Below the pieces are notes generated by a model. It did not search any database, was not told the DNA's origin, and was given only the letters and a program-made list of their open reading frames with translations. Below are positions 10,048 through 17,383 of a stretch of DNA of 17,383 nt, piece after piece; position 1 is the first letter of the stretch; each line of letters begins with the position of its first letter. The translations under genes were made by a program, and so were the position numbers. This DNA comes from Cochliopodium minus (Eukaryota; Discosea; Himatismenida; Cochliopodiidae): assembly GCA_024220525.1 (NCBI GenBank), contig JAMYWO010000499.1, positions 4,332 through 21,714 on the forward strand, given 5' to 3'.

Positions 10048-10224
10048 ATGGATAGCAAAAATAGTTATTTGGGAATTACAATTGGTGGAGCAATTTCTAT
10101 TCTTTTTCGATAATTCATCAACAACAAAGTCAAAATTAATACGAAGGATATTGAACAGAATGGAAATGGTAACTTGATGATCAATAAAAACTCCAACAAT
10201 TACAATTTTAACAAAGAAAAATGA
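10048..10224 (+). pseudogene. Possible broken small membrane-protein gene with in-frame stop
   Basis: Frame from ATG 10048: MDSKNSYLGITIGGAISILF, one Arg, an in-frame TAA at 10111-10113, then 36 more open codons rich in Asn and Lys (containing KNSNNYNF) to TGA 10222-10224. The start (NSYLGITIGG) resembles the start of the neighbouring minus-strand gene (NVYIGIGIGI), and the end resembles its NNSNTYNF tail, so I suspect a paralogous pair. Without the stop it would give 58 residues. It could also be a 21-codon ORF or chance similarity in Asn-rich sequence. Confidence 0.35.
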
Positions 10225-10258
10225 AATAAATTTGTTGTTCATAAAAATTTCTCTTTAA

Positions 10259-10492
10259 TCAAAGTATTTTACAATGGAAATTATATGTATTTGAATTATT
10301 GGTGTTGAAATTCCTTTCATTTAATTTATATTCATTCTTATTGTCAGAAAAAAAGTGAGATTCGTTGGCATTTTTTAATGGAGCTTGAGGACTATTATTG
10401 GCCGAGCCTTTTAAAATGTTACCCATTAATAAACCTATTAACCACGCAGAAATTCCTATTCCTATTCCTATGTAAACATTTTCTTTTTTCAT
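10259..10492 (-). CDS. Small single-pass membrane protein, function unknown
   Basis: A 77-residue frame from ATG 10492, chosen because an upstream extension would need a non-ATG start inside an A-run. Residues about 6-30 form one hydrophobic segment with an alternating Gly pattern (YIGIGIGISAW then LIGLLMGNIL), suggesting a glycine-zipper-like membrane helix near the N-terminus. The remainder is Asn/Ser-rich and polar with no motif. An A-run of about 14 (T on the plus strand) precedes the ATG, a typical start context here. It converges with the broken plus-strand frame at 10048-10224, and the tails of the two resemble each other. I do not recognise the family. Confidence 0.5.
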   Translation of the reverse strand: MKKENVYIGIGIGISAWLIGLLMGNILKGSANNSPQAPLKNANESHFFSDNKNEYKLNERNFNTNNSNTYNFHCKIL

Positions 10493-10510
10493 TTTTTTTT
10501 TTTTTAAAAG

Positions 10511-10809
10511 CAACCTATTAGATTATAATTTTAAACATATCCTTCATATCAGACATCCTAAATTTGTTGAGGATATCAATATTTATCATCAAAAACAACC
10601 TCCAATTTTCTTTTTAAAAAATATAAAAAAAAAAAAAAATTGGATTCATAAGAACAAACTCTGCAAGGTCCTTCAAAAATTTAAATTCGAATCTTTTGAT
10701 AAGTAAAATTCAAGCAAAAATATAATTCCATTATAAACTCATCAAACCAAAAATATCCAATTTCCATCAATAATTTAAATTTGAAGCCATTTTTAAAAAT
10801 TTTTTTTAG
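10511..10809 (+). other. Unassigned open frames upstream of the RCC1 exons
   Basis: No confident gene. On the plus strand, one frame stays open from a possible acceptor (TTTAAAAG, ending 10510) to TAA 10704-10706, reading for example HPKFVEDINIYHQKQPP and LCKVLQKFKFESFDK. A second frame is open from about 10704 to 10886 (KYDTKLDKLFILSQYVYER). The minus strand also has partly open frames here (ENWRLFLMINIDILNKF, near 10605-10555). Such openness is improbable in random A/T DNA, so this is probably coding or recently coding. It may be 5' exons of the RCC1 gene, but I could not make the splice phases agree. Confidence 0.35.
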
Positions 10810-12194
10810 AAAAAAAGGAAGGAAATATGATACCAAGCTCGACAAATTGTTTATCTTATCACAATATGTTTATGAAAGGCAAACATAAAAATAATAAAAA
10901 TAATATAAATAATATTAAATTCGAATTTAAATTAAAATAAATTAATTATTTTAGAAAATGGAGATGTTTATTCTTTTGGATGCAATAAATATGGACAATG
11001 TGGAACAGGAGACACAAGAGAAATCTTAAGACCGACAAAAATAATGAACAATCCAAACATAAAGTCTTTTAGTTTGGGAGAGTATATCTCTTTTTATTTA
11101 GAAAGTAAACTTAACTATTATTATTAGTAAACCAAAATTTATTTTTCAATTTGAAAATAATAGAAAATGGGGATTTGTATGGTTGTGGTAAATAATATTT
11201 TTTTTTTAATTGTTTTCCAATTTTATTTTTGATATTTTTTGATTTGGAATTTTGGAATTTAAATTTAAATTTATTTTATTTTAACAAATATTTTGATTTC
11301 TAGATTGAATAATTTTCTGTTAAAAATTTTTTTTTTTTGAATTGAAAAGGTCTCAACAAAAGGGGGGAGATTGGAAAAACTGGTTTGAAAGATTTTGTTT
11401 TGAAATTTACTTACATTTGCTCGAATGTCAAACGTGTCAGCTCTTCCAGGGAAAAAACAATTATTCAAAAAAGTACAAAAAATAAAAAAAATAAAAAAAT
11501 TAAAAAATTAAAAAAAATAAAAAAAATAACTTTAAATAAATAAATAATCATTTTTTAGATGATGGTAAAATATATTGGAGCGGATTTTGGGAATATATTG
11601 GCAAAACTGTTACTATGGAAGAAATTAAAATTGAAAATGTTATTTCCTTTTCTCTTGGAATGTATCATTGTTTATTTTTAAAATGTAATTTTTATTTAAA
11701 ATTTATAATTTTTATTTTTTTCTAATTATTTTTTATTTTTTATTTTTTATTTTTTATTTTTTATTTTTTATATTTTATATTTTATTTTTGTAATTTTAAT
11801 ACCTTCCATATTATTTATTTTAGTTATTTTTTAAAATTTTTATATTTTTTATTTTATGTTTTTTTATTTAAAATTTTCATTTTATTTTTACTTTTTATTT
11901 TTTTTATTATTTGTTTTTTATTATTTATTATTTAATTTTTCATTTTATTTTAGTTATTTTTTAAAATTTTTATATTTTATATTTTAAATATTTTTCATTT
12001 AAATTTTTCGTTTTATTTATTATTTATTTTTTATTCTGAAGATTACGGGGAAGTATTGTCTATGGGTTCAAATATGTTTGGACAATGCGGGTTTGAAAAA
12101 AATATTAATGTTGTTTATGAACCAAGTCTTGTGATTGCTGACAAAAAAATCACATCTATTTCGAGTGGATCTATTCATTCTTTTATTTTAACAA
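10810..12194 (+). CDS. RCC1-repeat beta-propeller protein, partial
   Basis: Exons 10810-10878 (first ATG 10827; true start uncertain), 10955-11104, 11164-11187, 11350-11472, 11559-11684, 12042-12194. Every intron is phase 1. Blades are recognised from NGDVYSFGCNKYGQCGTGD, NGDLYGCGLNKRGEIGKTG (split by an intron), DGKIYWSGFWEYIG and YGEVLSMGSNMFGQCG, each followed by a S-x-G-x-x-H-like strand (YHNMFM, FSLGMYHCLFL, SSGSIHSFIL). Four intron positions lie just before the xNG(D)-x-Y motif, so exons correspond to blades. The first intron has a GC donor (AAAG|GCAAAC); the third exon is only 24 nt. A canonical propeller needs seven blades; four or five are visible. The last exon ends at a strong donor (GTAAGA) with no downstream exon before the opposing gene. 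Reading through would stop at TAA 12218-12220. RCC1 repeats serve in Ran exchange or as protein-binding propellers; the role here is unknown. Confidence 0.82.
11815..11979. repeat. Direct repeats of about 35 bp in RCC1 intron
   Basis: A segment reading TTATTTTAGTTATTTTTTAA followed by AATTTTTATATTTT occurs near 11815-11849 and again near 11945-11979, within the 357-bp intron 11685-12041. The rest of this intron is TTTTTA-type repeats; no other content is seen. Confidence 0.7.
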
Positions 12195-12446
12195 GTAAGA
12201 AAAACAAAAATAATAGATAAAAATTCGTTTAAAANTTTTCATAATTTATTTTTATTTTTTAAATTATTTTTTATTTTTTATTTTTAGTTTTTAGTTTTTA
12301 TTTTTTATTTTTACATTTTTGTTTTTTTATCTTTTGTTATTTTATTTTTTATTTTTTATTTTTCGTTTTTTATAATTTCTTTTTTATATTTTTTATTTTT
12401 TATTTTTTATTTTTTAAAAATTTATTTTTAATTTTTTCACTTTTAC
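12195..12446. other. A/T-only junction between two gene 3' ends (RCC1 / ALKBH8)
   Basis: The stretch is T-rich, dominated by (ATTTTTT)n, and contains the only ambiguous base of the window (N at 12235). Both flanking genes point into it and both are unfinished: the RCC1 gene ends at a GTAAGA donor, and ALKBH8 ends at a GTAAAA donor straight after KKGG. No further exon of either is visible. Confidence 0.6.
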
Positions 12447-14476
12447 CTCCTTTCTTGACAATTCTCATCAATTCCCTTGCAGCTTGTTCTCTGTGTTTAA
12501 GAGTAGCGAGATGGTGCAAAACAGCAATGCAAATTGCATTGTCGAAAATCTCCTCACGGTATGGTAAAAAAAGAATATCCGCTGCCAAAACATTTAACTT
12601 TTGTTTAACACACATTTCCTTTTAAAAAAAAAACAAATATTAACAAATAAAAAATAAAAAATAGAATTAATTTAAAAAATAAATAAAAAAGAAATAAAAA
12701 AGAAAGTAAAAATAAAATAAATAAAAAAATGAAATTTAAAAAATAAAAAAATGAAATTAGAAAAAAATGAAGAATAAAAATAGAAAAAAAATTAATTAAT
12801 GGAATTGAATTTAAAAGAATAAAAAATGTAATTAGGAAAAAATGATAAAATAAAAAATAAAAAAATAACAACAAGAAAAAAATGAAAGAAAAAATAAAAA
12901 AAATAGAATTAAAAAAATGTGATTATTTTTTTACACTAAATTTGATTCCTCTGTCACATCCAAGAAAGATTTTGTCTTTGTTGGAAGAGATGTATCTTCC
13001 GTTACCACATCCTATGTCTCCAACGAAAGAAAGTGGAGGAATTTCTGCGAGAAATTTTAAAACGGAAGGCCATGGAGTGTGTCTTGTATCACTGACCAGA
13101 AACAAAAAATAAAATAATGAAATTAAAACAAATAAAATTAAAAAGATTTTGATGTTGTAAAAATAAAAAATAAATAATCAATCGAAAAAATAAATTTTAA
13201 ATAAAAATAAAATGAAAAAAAAAAATTAAATCAAATCTAAATAATAAAATAAAAAATGAAAATAAATTTATATTTAAAAAAAATGAAAATATATTCAAAT
13301 GATGAAAATTATAAAAAAATAATGTTAAAATAAAAAAATTAAAAAAAAATTAAATCTAATCAAAATGATATAATGAATAATAAAAAAATTTAAAAACAAA
13401 TAATGATTAGAAAAATTAAAATAAATTTAAAAAAAATTTAAAAATAAAAAATGATTAAAAAAATTAAAAAAAATTTAAAAAAAATTAAAATTTTTAAATC
13501 AAAAGAAAAAAAATAAATCAAGTGTAAATAAAAATTATTTTATTTATTGTCAAACCTGAAATGTTCAGCAACTTCTTCATAAAATTTGTGGACATGAACT
13601 TTTTCTAGATTGGTTGGAGCTTCGATCTCATGCTCCTTAGGCAACACTTTGGGATCGTCTTCGGCCTCGGTGGAGAAGGAGAGAGGAGAGGAGTCGCAAG
13701 TGAGAGGCCATTTGCATTCGCATAGTTTTCCTCTCACTTTTCTGAATGTCAACGAATATCTTATTCCTTTTCTTTCTGTAATTCAAATGTAAAAATAAAA
13801 AAATGAACCTTGTTAATTTATTTCAAATAAAATAAAAATGAAAAAATTTGTAAAAATAAACAAAAATAAAATAAAAATATTGAAATAAACAATTTTAAAA
13901 TAATTCAAATATAAAAAAAACATATTTTGAAATAAAATAAAAATAAATAAAACATAAAAATAAAATAAAAATAAAAAACTAAAATACAACAATTAAATAA
14001 AAAATATATAAAATAAAAAATAAAATAAAATATAGAATATAAAATGTTAAATAAATAATATAAAATGAATAATAAAAAGAAAAAATAAAAATAAGTATAC
14101 AAAATAATAGTATATTAAACAAAAACAAGTTAATAAAATTTGAATAAAAATATTGAAATAAATTGTATGAATAAAAAAAATAAAAAAATAAAAAAATAAT
14201 TCAACAAACAAAATAAGAATAAAAATTACAAAATTAAAATTTTTTTACCAACTAATTCGCCATTAATCATGTCTGTTTTTCTGGTAGCAATCAAGTGGTA
14301 CCACAAATACCTGGACTCACCAGTCATCAACAACAAAGTTCTGGGCTTCACCAAAACAAACTTTCTCTTCTCTTCGTCCAAGGGATGTCTCAACTCGAAG
14401 ACAGTGGAAGAACCCAATGAAAGAGAAGCTATTCCATCTTCAAACGCACTATGTGTATCCACATGTTTTCTTATTC
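12447..14476 (-). CDS. ALKBH8: ALKBH8-like enzyme, C-terminal half (AlkB catalytic core + SAM methyltransferase), 3' truncated
   Basis: Exons 14476-14249, 13775-13556, 13091-12935, 12618-12447; phases match throughout. The first exon begins GIRKHVDTHSAFEDG after a phase-1 acceptor. It supplies the iron ligands H-x-D (HVD) and the distal His (RYLWYHLI). RYSLTFRKVRGK supplies the Arg residues that bind 2-oxoglutarate. A Cys-containing CECKWPLTCDS segment follows, with the zinc-region spacing of ALKBH8. The methyltransferase opens with DTRHTPWPSVLKFL, then motif I DIGCGNGRY, motif II LGCDRG, and DNAICIAVLHHLAT. It stops after RIVKKGG, before the expected ALIYVWA strand and C-terminus. There are no RRM or N-terminal AlkB exons upstream; a transporter fragment lies there instead. 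Introns are A-rich; 13092-13555 and 13776-14248 hold no other feature, only hydrophobic phantom frames. The missing front fits the half-gene at 300-1629. Confidence 0.88.
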
Positions 14477-14606
14477 CTTTTTTATAATTTTTTTAAAATT
14501 GTTTTAATTTTATTTTTATTTTTAATTATTATTTTTATTTTTATTTATTTTTAATTTTTGATTTTTATTTTTTGATTTTTTTTTTTTACATAAATTATTT
14601 TTTCAG
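14477..14606. other. A/T-only junction between two gene fragments (ALKBH8 / transporter)
   Basis: About 130 bp, T-rich. On the left an ALKBH8 exon begins with an acceptor (AAAAAG on the minus strand) but has no upstream exon. On the right a plus-strand transporter exon begins with an acceptor (TTTTTTCAG, ending 14606) and also has no upstream exon. Two internal exons therefore lie back to back with no promoter or start codon for either gene. Confidence 0.6.
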
Positions 14607-14837
14607 TTTTTGGCTTATCTTCCTGTTTGGAATACGAATTATGAAGTGGAGGATAAAAAACCATTGAATTATTTACCCATCATTTGCATTATCATCGTAA
14701 ACTCTTTTGGCGAAATCATCTCAAGTTTTCTTTTAAAGGTGAATTTTAAAAAATTAAAAATTATACATTAAAAATAAAAAATGAAAAATAAAAAATAAAT
14801 AAAAAGAATAAATAAAATATAAATAAAAATATACATT

Positions 14838-14868
<31 letters not shown>

Positions 14869-15398
14869 GTAAAAATAAAAATAAAAATAAAATTGTAAAA
14901 AATAAAATAAAAAATAAAAATAATTATATTTAATTTTTTCTAAATTAGTATATCGGTTCATTGGCAACTTGTTTTTGTCGATCAATTCAATTATTGTTGG
15001 TTACTTTTTTGACCAATTTTGCGTTTGGTACGGTGATGTCGTTCAAATTTATTTTGGGGATGTTTTTGGTTGTTTTTGCGAATTACATTTTTGTTTATTT
15101 GAATATCAATGAGGCCCAAGACAGTGAGCTTCTTAATTGGTTGGAGATTTCTTTTATTGAAGGCGATAAAAAGACAGAGAGCGAAAATGAAAGTGAAAAT
15201 GAGAGTGAAAGTGATAATGATTATCCCATTGATCTCAACTCTTTAAACAAAAATAATCAGAATAACAATAACAATTTTAAAGAAAAAGAAAACATTTATC
15301 TCGGGAATGGTGACTTTGTCAATCACCCTGTAAATAATAACAACAACAATACTAAACACAAAAATGATGGAAAGAGTATTTCTAAAAACATTTTGTAA
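14607..15398 (+). CDS. SLC35A-type nucleotide-sugar transporter, C-terminal end
   Basis: Exons 14607-14738 and 14949-15398, joined in phase 0; 193 residues then TAA. Membrane helices: LPIICIIIVNSFGEIISSFL, then SIQLLLVTFLTNFAFG, then FILGMFLVVFANYIFVYL. The order NSFGEIISSFLLK-Y, a helix with a small/polar face, then F-x-LG-x-x-LV-x-x-x-x-Y matches the last helices of CMP-sialic acid and UDP-galactose transporters (SLC35A). Known family: Golgi or ER antiporters with about ten helices that exchange nucleotide sugars for nucleoside monophosphate. Only the last three or so helices are here. The cytosolic tail is unusually long, about 95 residues, with an acidic ESENESENESESDNDY stretch and Asn runs. 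The first exon needs a phase-0 upstream partner; the ALKBH8 half-gene occupies that place. Confidence 0.8.
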
Positions 15399-15533
15399 TT
15401 AAAACTTAATTTATTTCAAAAAAAAAAAAAAACTTTAAAAAAAATATTTACAAGAAAATGTTTTCTTGTTTTTCAAAAAAAAAAAAACTTCAAAGAAAAA
15501 AATATTTAAAGAAGAAAAAATTATTTTTTAATT

Positions 15534-17267
15534 TTAATTATTCTTTTTATCAGAAGTGAATACACTATCTTCACTAACATCCATACTAGGAGGATTGATA
15601 TCATAGTCATCATCCTCAAAATCGAAATCTTCAGATGCCTGAGTCTTGTCATCTTGTTCAATCTCTATTTCGTCCAGAGTGGAGATCTCCATTATCTTCT
15701 TTAAGTACTTCTCGGAGAGTTCTTGGCTTTTGGGGATTGGAAAGTATTTTCTGTTTGGCATAAGAAACTTTTCCAAAAGGGACACTTTCATTTTTTTCAC
15801 TAGCAACTCTTCCACAAGATTTTTAATTTTATCAGGAAGTGAAACTGAAGAGCAGACCTTGATATCTTTTTTTTTAAAAAAAAATAAATAATAAAAAATA
15901 AATAAATCATAAAAAATAAAAACAAAAAAATAATCCAATAAGAAATTTAAATAAATATTTCTACTTTAATTGAAATTTTAAAAACTAAGAAACAAAAAAA
16001 ACTATTACAGAAAATTAAATAATAAAAAATAATAAATAAAAAATATTTTTTTTTAAAAAAAATAAAAATTAAAATTTGAAATACCAATGGAAGGCTCTTC
16101 GTAAAAAGACAAGGAAAAACGAGAAGCAGGGAAGGGCATACATTCAAAATGAAGTTTACCAAGGAGGGAGTTCATTTTCAATTCGAGTTGGGTGCTGAAC
16201 TTCTTCTCCGCAAAATGTTTTTTGAAAGGGGTGAATGTCGCAGCTATTCCTATTATTATCGGATCTTCTCTGCAATTCAAATTTAACATGAAATCTACCA
16301 TCTTAACGAGTAATTTTTAAAAGAAATAATATTGGATTATTTTGAAAATTTTTTAGAAACGCTTTATTTTTTATTTTTATTTTTATTTTTATTTTTATTT
16401 TTATTTTTATTTTTTTTATTTTGTTTTTTATTTTTATTATTTTTAAAAAAATTTTTTTTTAATTTTAATTTTTAAATTATTTATTTTTTATTTTGTATTT
16501 ATTTTAATTTTTTTTATTTTTAATTTTATATTTATTTAATTTTAAAAATTTAATTTTTGTTGTTTTTTTAATTCTAATTAATTTTAATTTTTAATTTTTA
16601 ATTTTAATTTTCAATTCTTTTATTTTATATTTATTTCAATTTTTATTTTATATTTATTATTTTTAATTTTTTGTAATTTTTAAATTTTTTTGTTGATTTT
16701 TATTACGATTTTATCCTCGATTTTGGATTTGACGGGCTTGGCCCAAATGATGGTAGGTAGCTTAGAACTTATATAAAAATTTTGCACTTTAATTTCGCTC
16801 ACAAAATTATTCAAACCTTTTCAAACAAAATCAAAAATAAAATTAAATAAAAAAAAATAAAAATAAAAAAAAAAATAATAATAAAAATAAAAAAAATAAA
16901 ATAAAAAAAAAAATAAAGTGAATCATGTTTAAAAAAATTAAATGAAAAAAAAAAAATGCAAAAATAATGATAAAAATTATAAATTAAATAAAATTAATCA
17001 AAAATGAAAATGAAAATAAATAAAAATAAAGTGAAAAATGTAAAAACAATAATAATAAAATGAAAATTAAAAAATTTAAATATTTTTGAAAATAAAAATT
17101 ATGGAAAAATGTTTTAAAAATTAATTAGGGGGAAACCTTTCATGGAAACTTTTTCTTCGAGTTTTTTTTGGATTTTTTCTTTAATGGTGTTGTTGAGGGC
17201 CTCAGAAAACTTTATGTTCCTCACGAACCTCTCTATTATCATGTTGAGCCAAGTTGCTGATTCTCTC
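15534..17267 (-). CDS. SMP-domain lipid-transfer protein (synaptotagmin-like/tricalbin type), 5' end outside window
   Basis: Exons 17267-17137, 16816-16707, 16301-16085, 15865-15534. Phases match at all three introns; 262 residues are visible. The SMP domain runs from ESATWLNMIIERF (the typical WxN opening) through FYISSKLPTIIWAKPV, IMVDFMLNLNC, LHFECMPFPASRFSLSF and VSLPDKIKNLVEELL to KFLMPNRKYFPIP (the L-x-PNR-x-x-x-P closing). SMP domains form hydrophobic tubes that move glycerolipids at membrane contact sites. The protein ends about 55 residues after the SMP in an acidic tail (EDFDFEDDDYD), with no C2 domain, unlike E-Syt and tricalbins; TEX2/Nvj2-like proteins also carry a C-terminal SMP. 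The 5' exons, presumably with a membrane anchor, lie beyond the right edge. Of the longer introns, 16302-16706 is T-rich and 16817-17136 A-rich. Confidence 0.85.
16371..16418. repeat. 6-bp microsatellite (TTTTTA)n
   Basis: Seven to eight consecutive TTTTTA units lie inside the SMP-gene intron 16302-16706. The rest of that intron is irregular A/T. Confidence 0.8.
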
Positions 17268-17383
17268 CTGTCAAAAAAATTGAAAAAATAAAAAATAATT
17301 CAAATTAAAATAAAAATAAAAATAAAAATAAAAATAAAAATAAAAAATAAAAAATAAAAAATAAAAAATAAAAAATAAAAAAT
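17268..17383. repeat. (ATAAAA)n / (AAAAAAT)n tracts at right edge
   Basis: After the splice acceptor of the first visible SMP exon the sequence is A-rich. It turns into (ATAAAA)n from about 17310 and then (AAAAAAT)n to the end of the window. This should be intron of the SMP gene. It is low-complexity sequence similar in kind to the mid-window junctions. Confidence 0.8.

Noticed and set aside
10111-10113. Reassigned TAA codon (alternative genetic code)
   Set aside because: TAA ends several well-supported genes here (for example at 3097-3099, 15396-15398, 15534-15536), and no confident coding exon contains an in-frame TAA.
10614-10790. Minus-strand gene opposite the unassigned plus frames (segments such as ENWRLFLMINIDILNKF)
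   Set aside because: The segments are in different frames with no convincing splice sites between them, and overlap equally open plus-strand frames. Evidence is too weak to call.
13905-14102. Hydrophobic, Phe/Tyr/Leu-only frames in A/T tracts (also 7718-7936, 8780-8970, 12605-12874)
   Set aside because: They are translations of T-rich or A-rich intron repeats; the real exons end at splice donors before them. They are not membrane proteins.
17300-17383. Telomere or CRISPR-like array at the window edges (also 2-65)
   Set aside because: The units are simple A/T 6-, 7- and 9-mers with no G-rich strand and no spacers. The same kind of tract occurs inside introns across the window.

Overview
This is a very AT-rich window from a nuclear genome of a eukaryote. 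Every recognisable gene is split by spliceosomal introns (mostly GT-AG) made of near-pure A/T low-complexity sequence. Reading frames rejoin in phase across those introns, and TAA and TGA close the frames. The gene content is that of an amoeboid protist: arrestin plus Asn-rich tract plus FYVE, RGS plus RasGEF, formin, RCC1 repeats, and Asn homopolymers. An amoebozoan such as a dictyostelid, or Anaeramoeba, would fit; I cannot decide from sequence alone. I found no bacterial operon, virus, CRISPR array or structural RNA gene.

Layout. 300-1629 (-): first half of an ALKBH8-type tRNA wobble-uridine hydroxylase/methyltransferase (RRM plus start of the AlkB domain). 1981-2472 (+): unknown protein with two CxxC pairs. 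2495-2580: 86-bp TA-flanked inverted-repeat element. 3097-5291 (-): complete arrestin/Asn-rich/FYVE protein, four exons. 5499-7475 (+): RGS-RasGEF protein cut inside the catalytic domain. 7677-9934 (+): C-terminal part of a formin (FH2). 10048-10224 (+) and 10259-10492 (-): a broken and an intact small membrane-protein gene facing each other. About 10810-12194 (+): part of an RCC1-repeat gene. 12447-14476 (-): the second half of ALKBH8 (rest of AlkB plus methyltransferase). 14607-15398 (+): C-terminal end of an SLC35A-type nucleotide-sugar transporter. 15534-17267 (-): SMP lipid-transfer-domain protein running off the right edge.

The most striking property is structural. Five genes stop in the middle of a conserved domain, and at three sites (about 7476-7676, 12195-12446 and 14477-14606) two different half-genes abut inside A/T-only DNA. 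The two ALKBH8 halves are complementary: the first ends at a phase-1 donor exactly where the second begins with a phase-1 acceptor. They are nevertheless in the wrong order on the minus strand. The simplest reading is a contig mis-joined at low-complexity introns. A genuinely rearranged genome, a collapsed tandem or circular arrangement, or separate broken copies remain possible and testable.

The genes are not a pathway. They are a mix of tRNA modification, membrane trafficking, Ras/G-protein signalling, actin nucleation, nucleotide-sugar transport and membrane-contact-site lipid transfer. The exon models were built by hand from motif continuity and phase matching.
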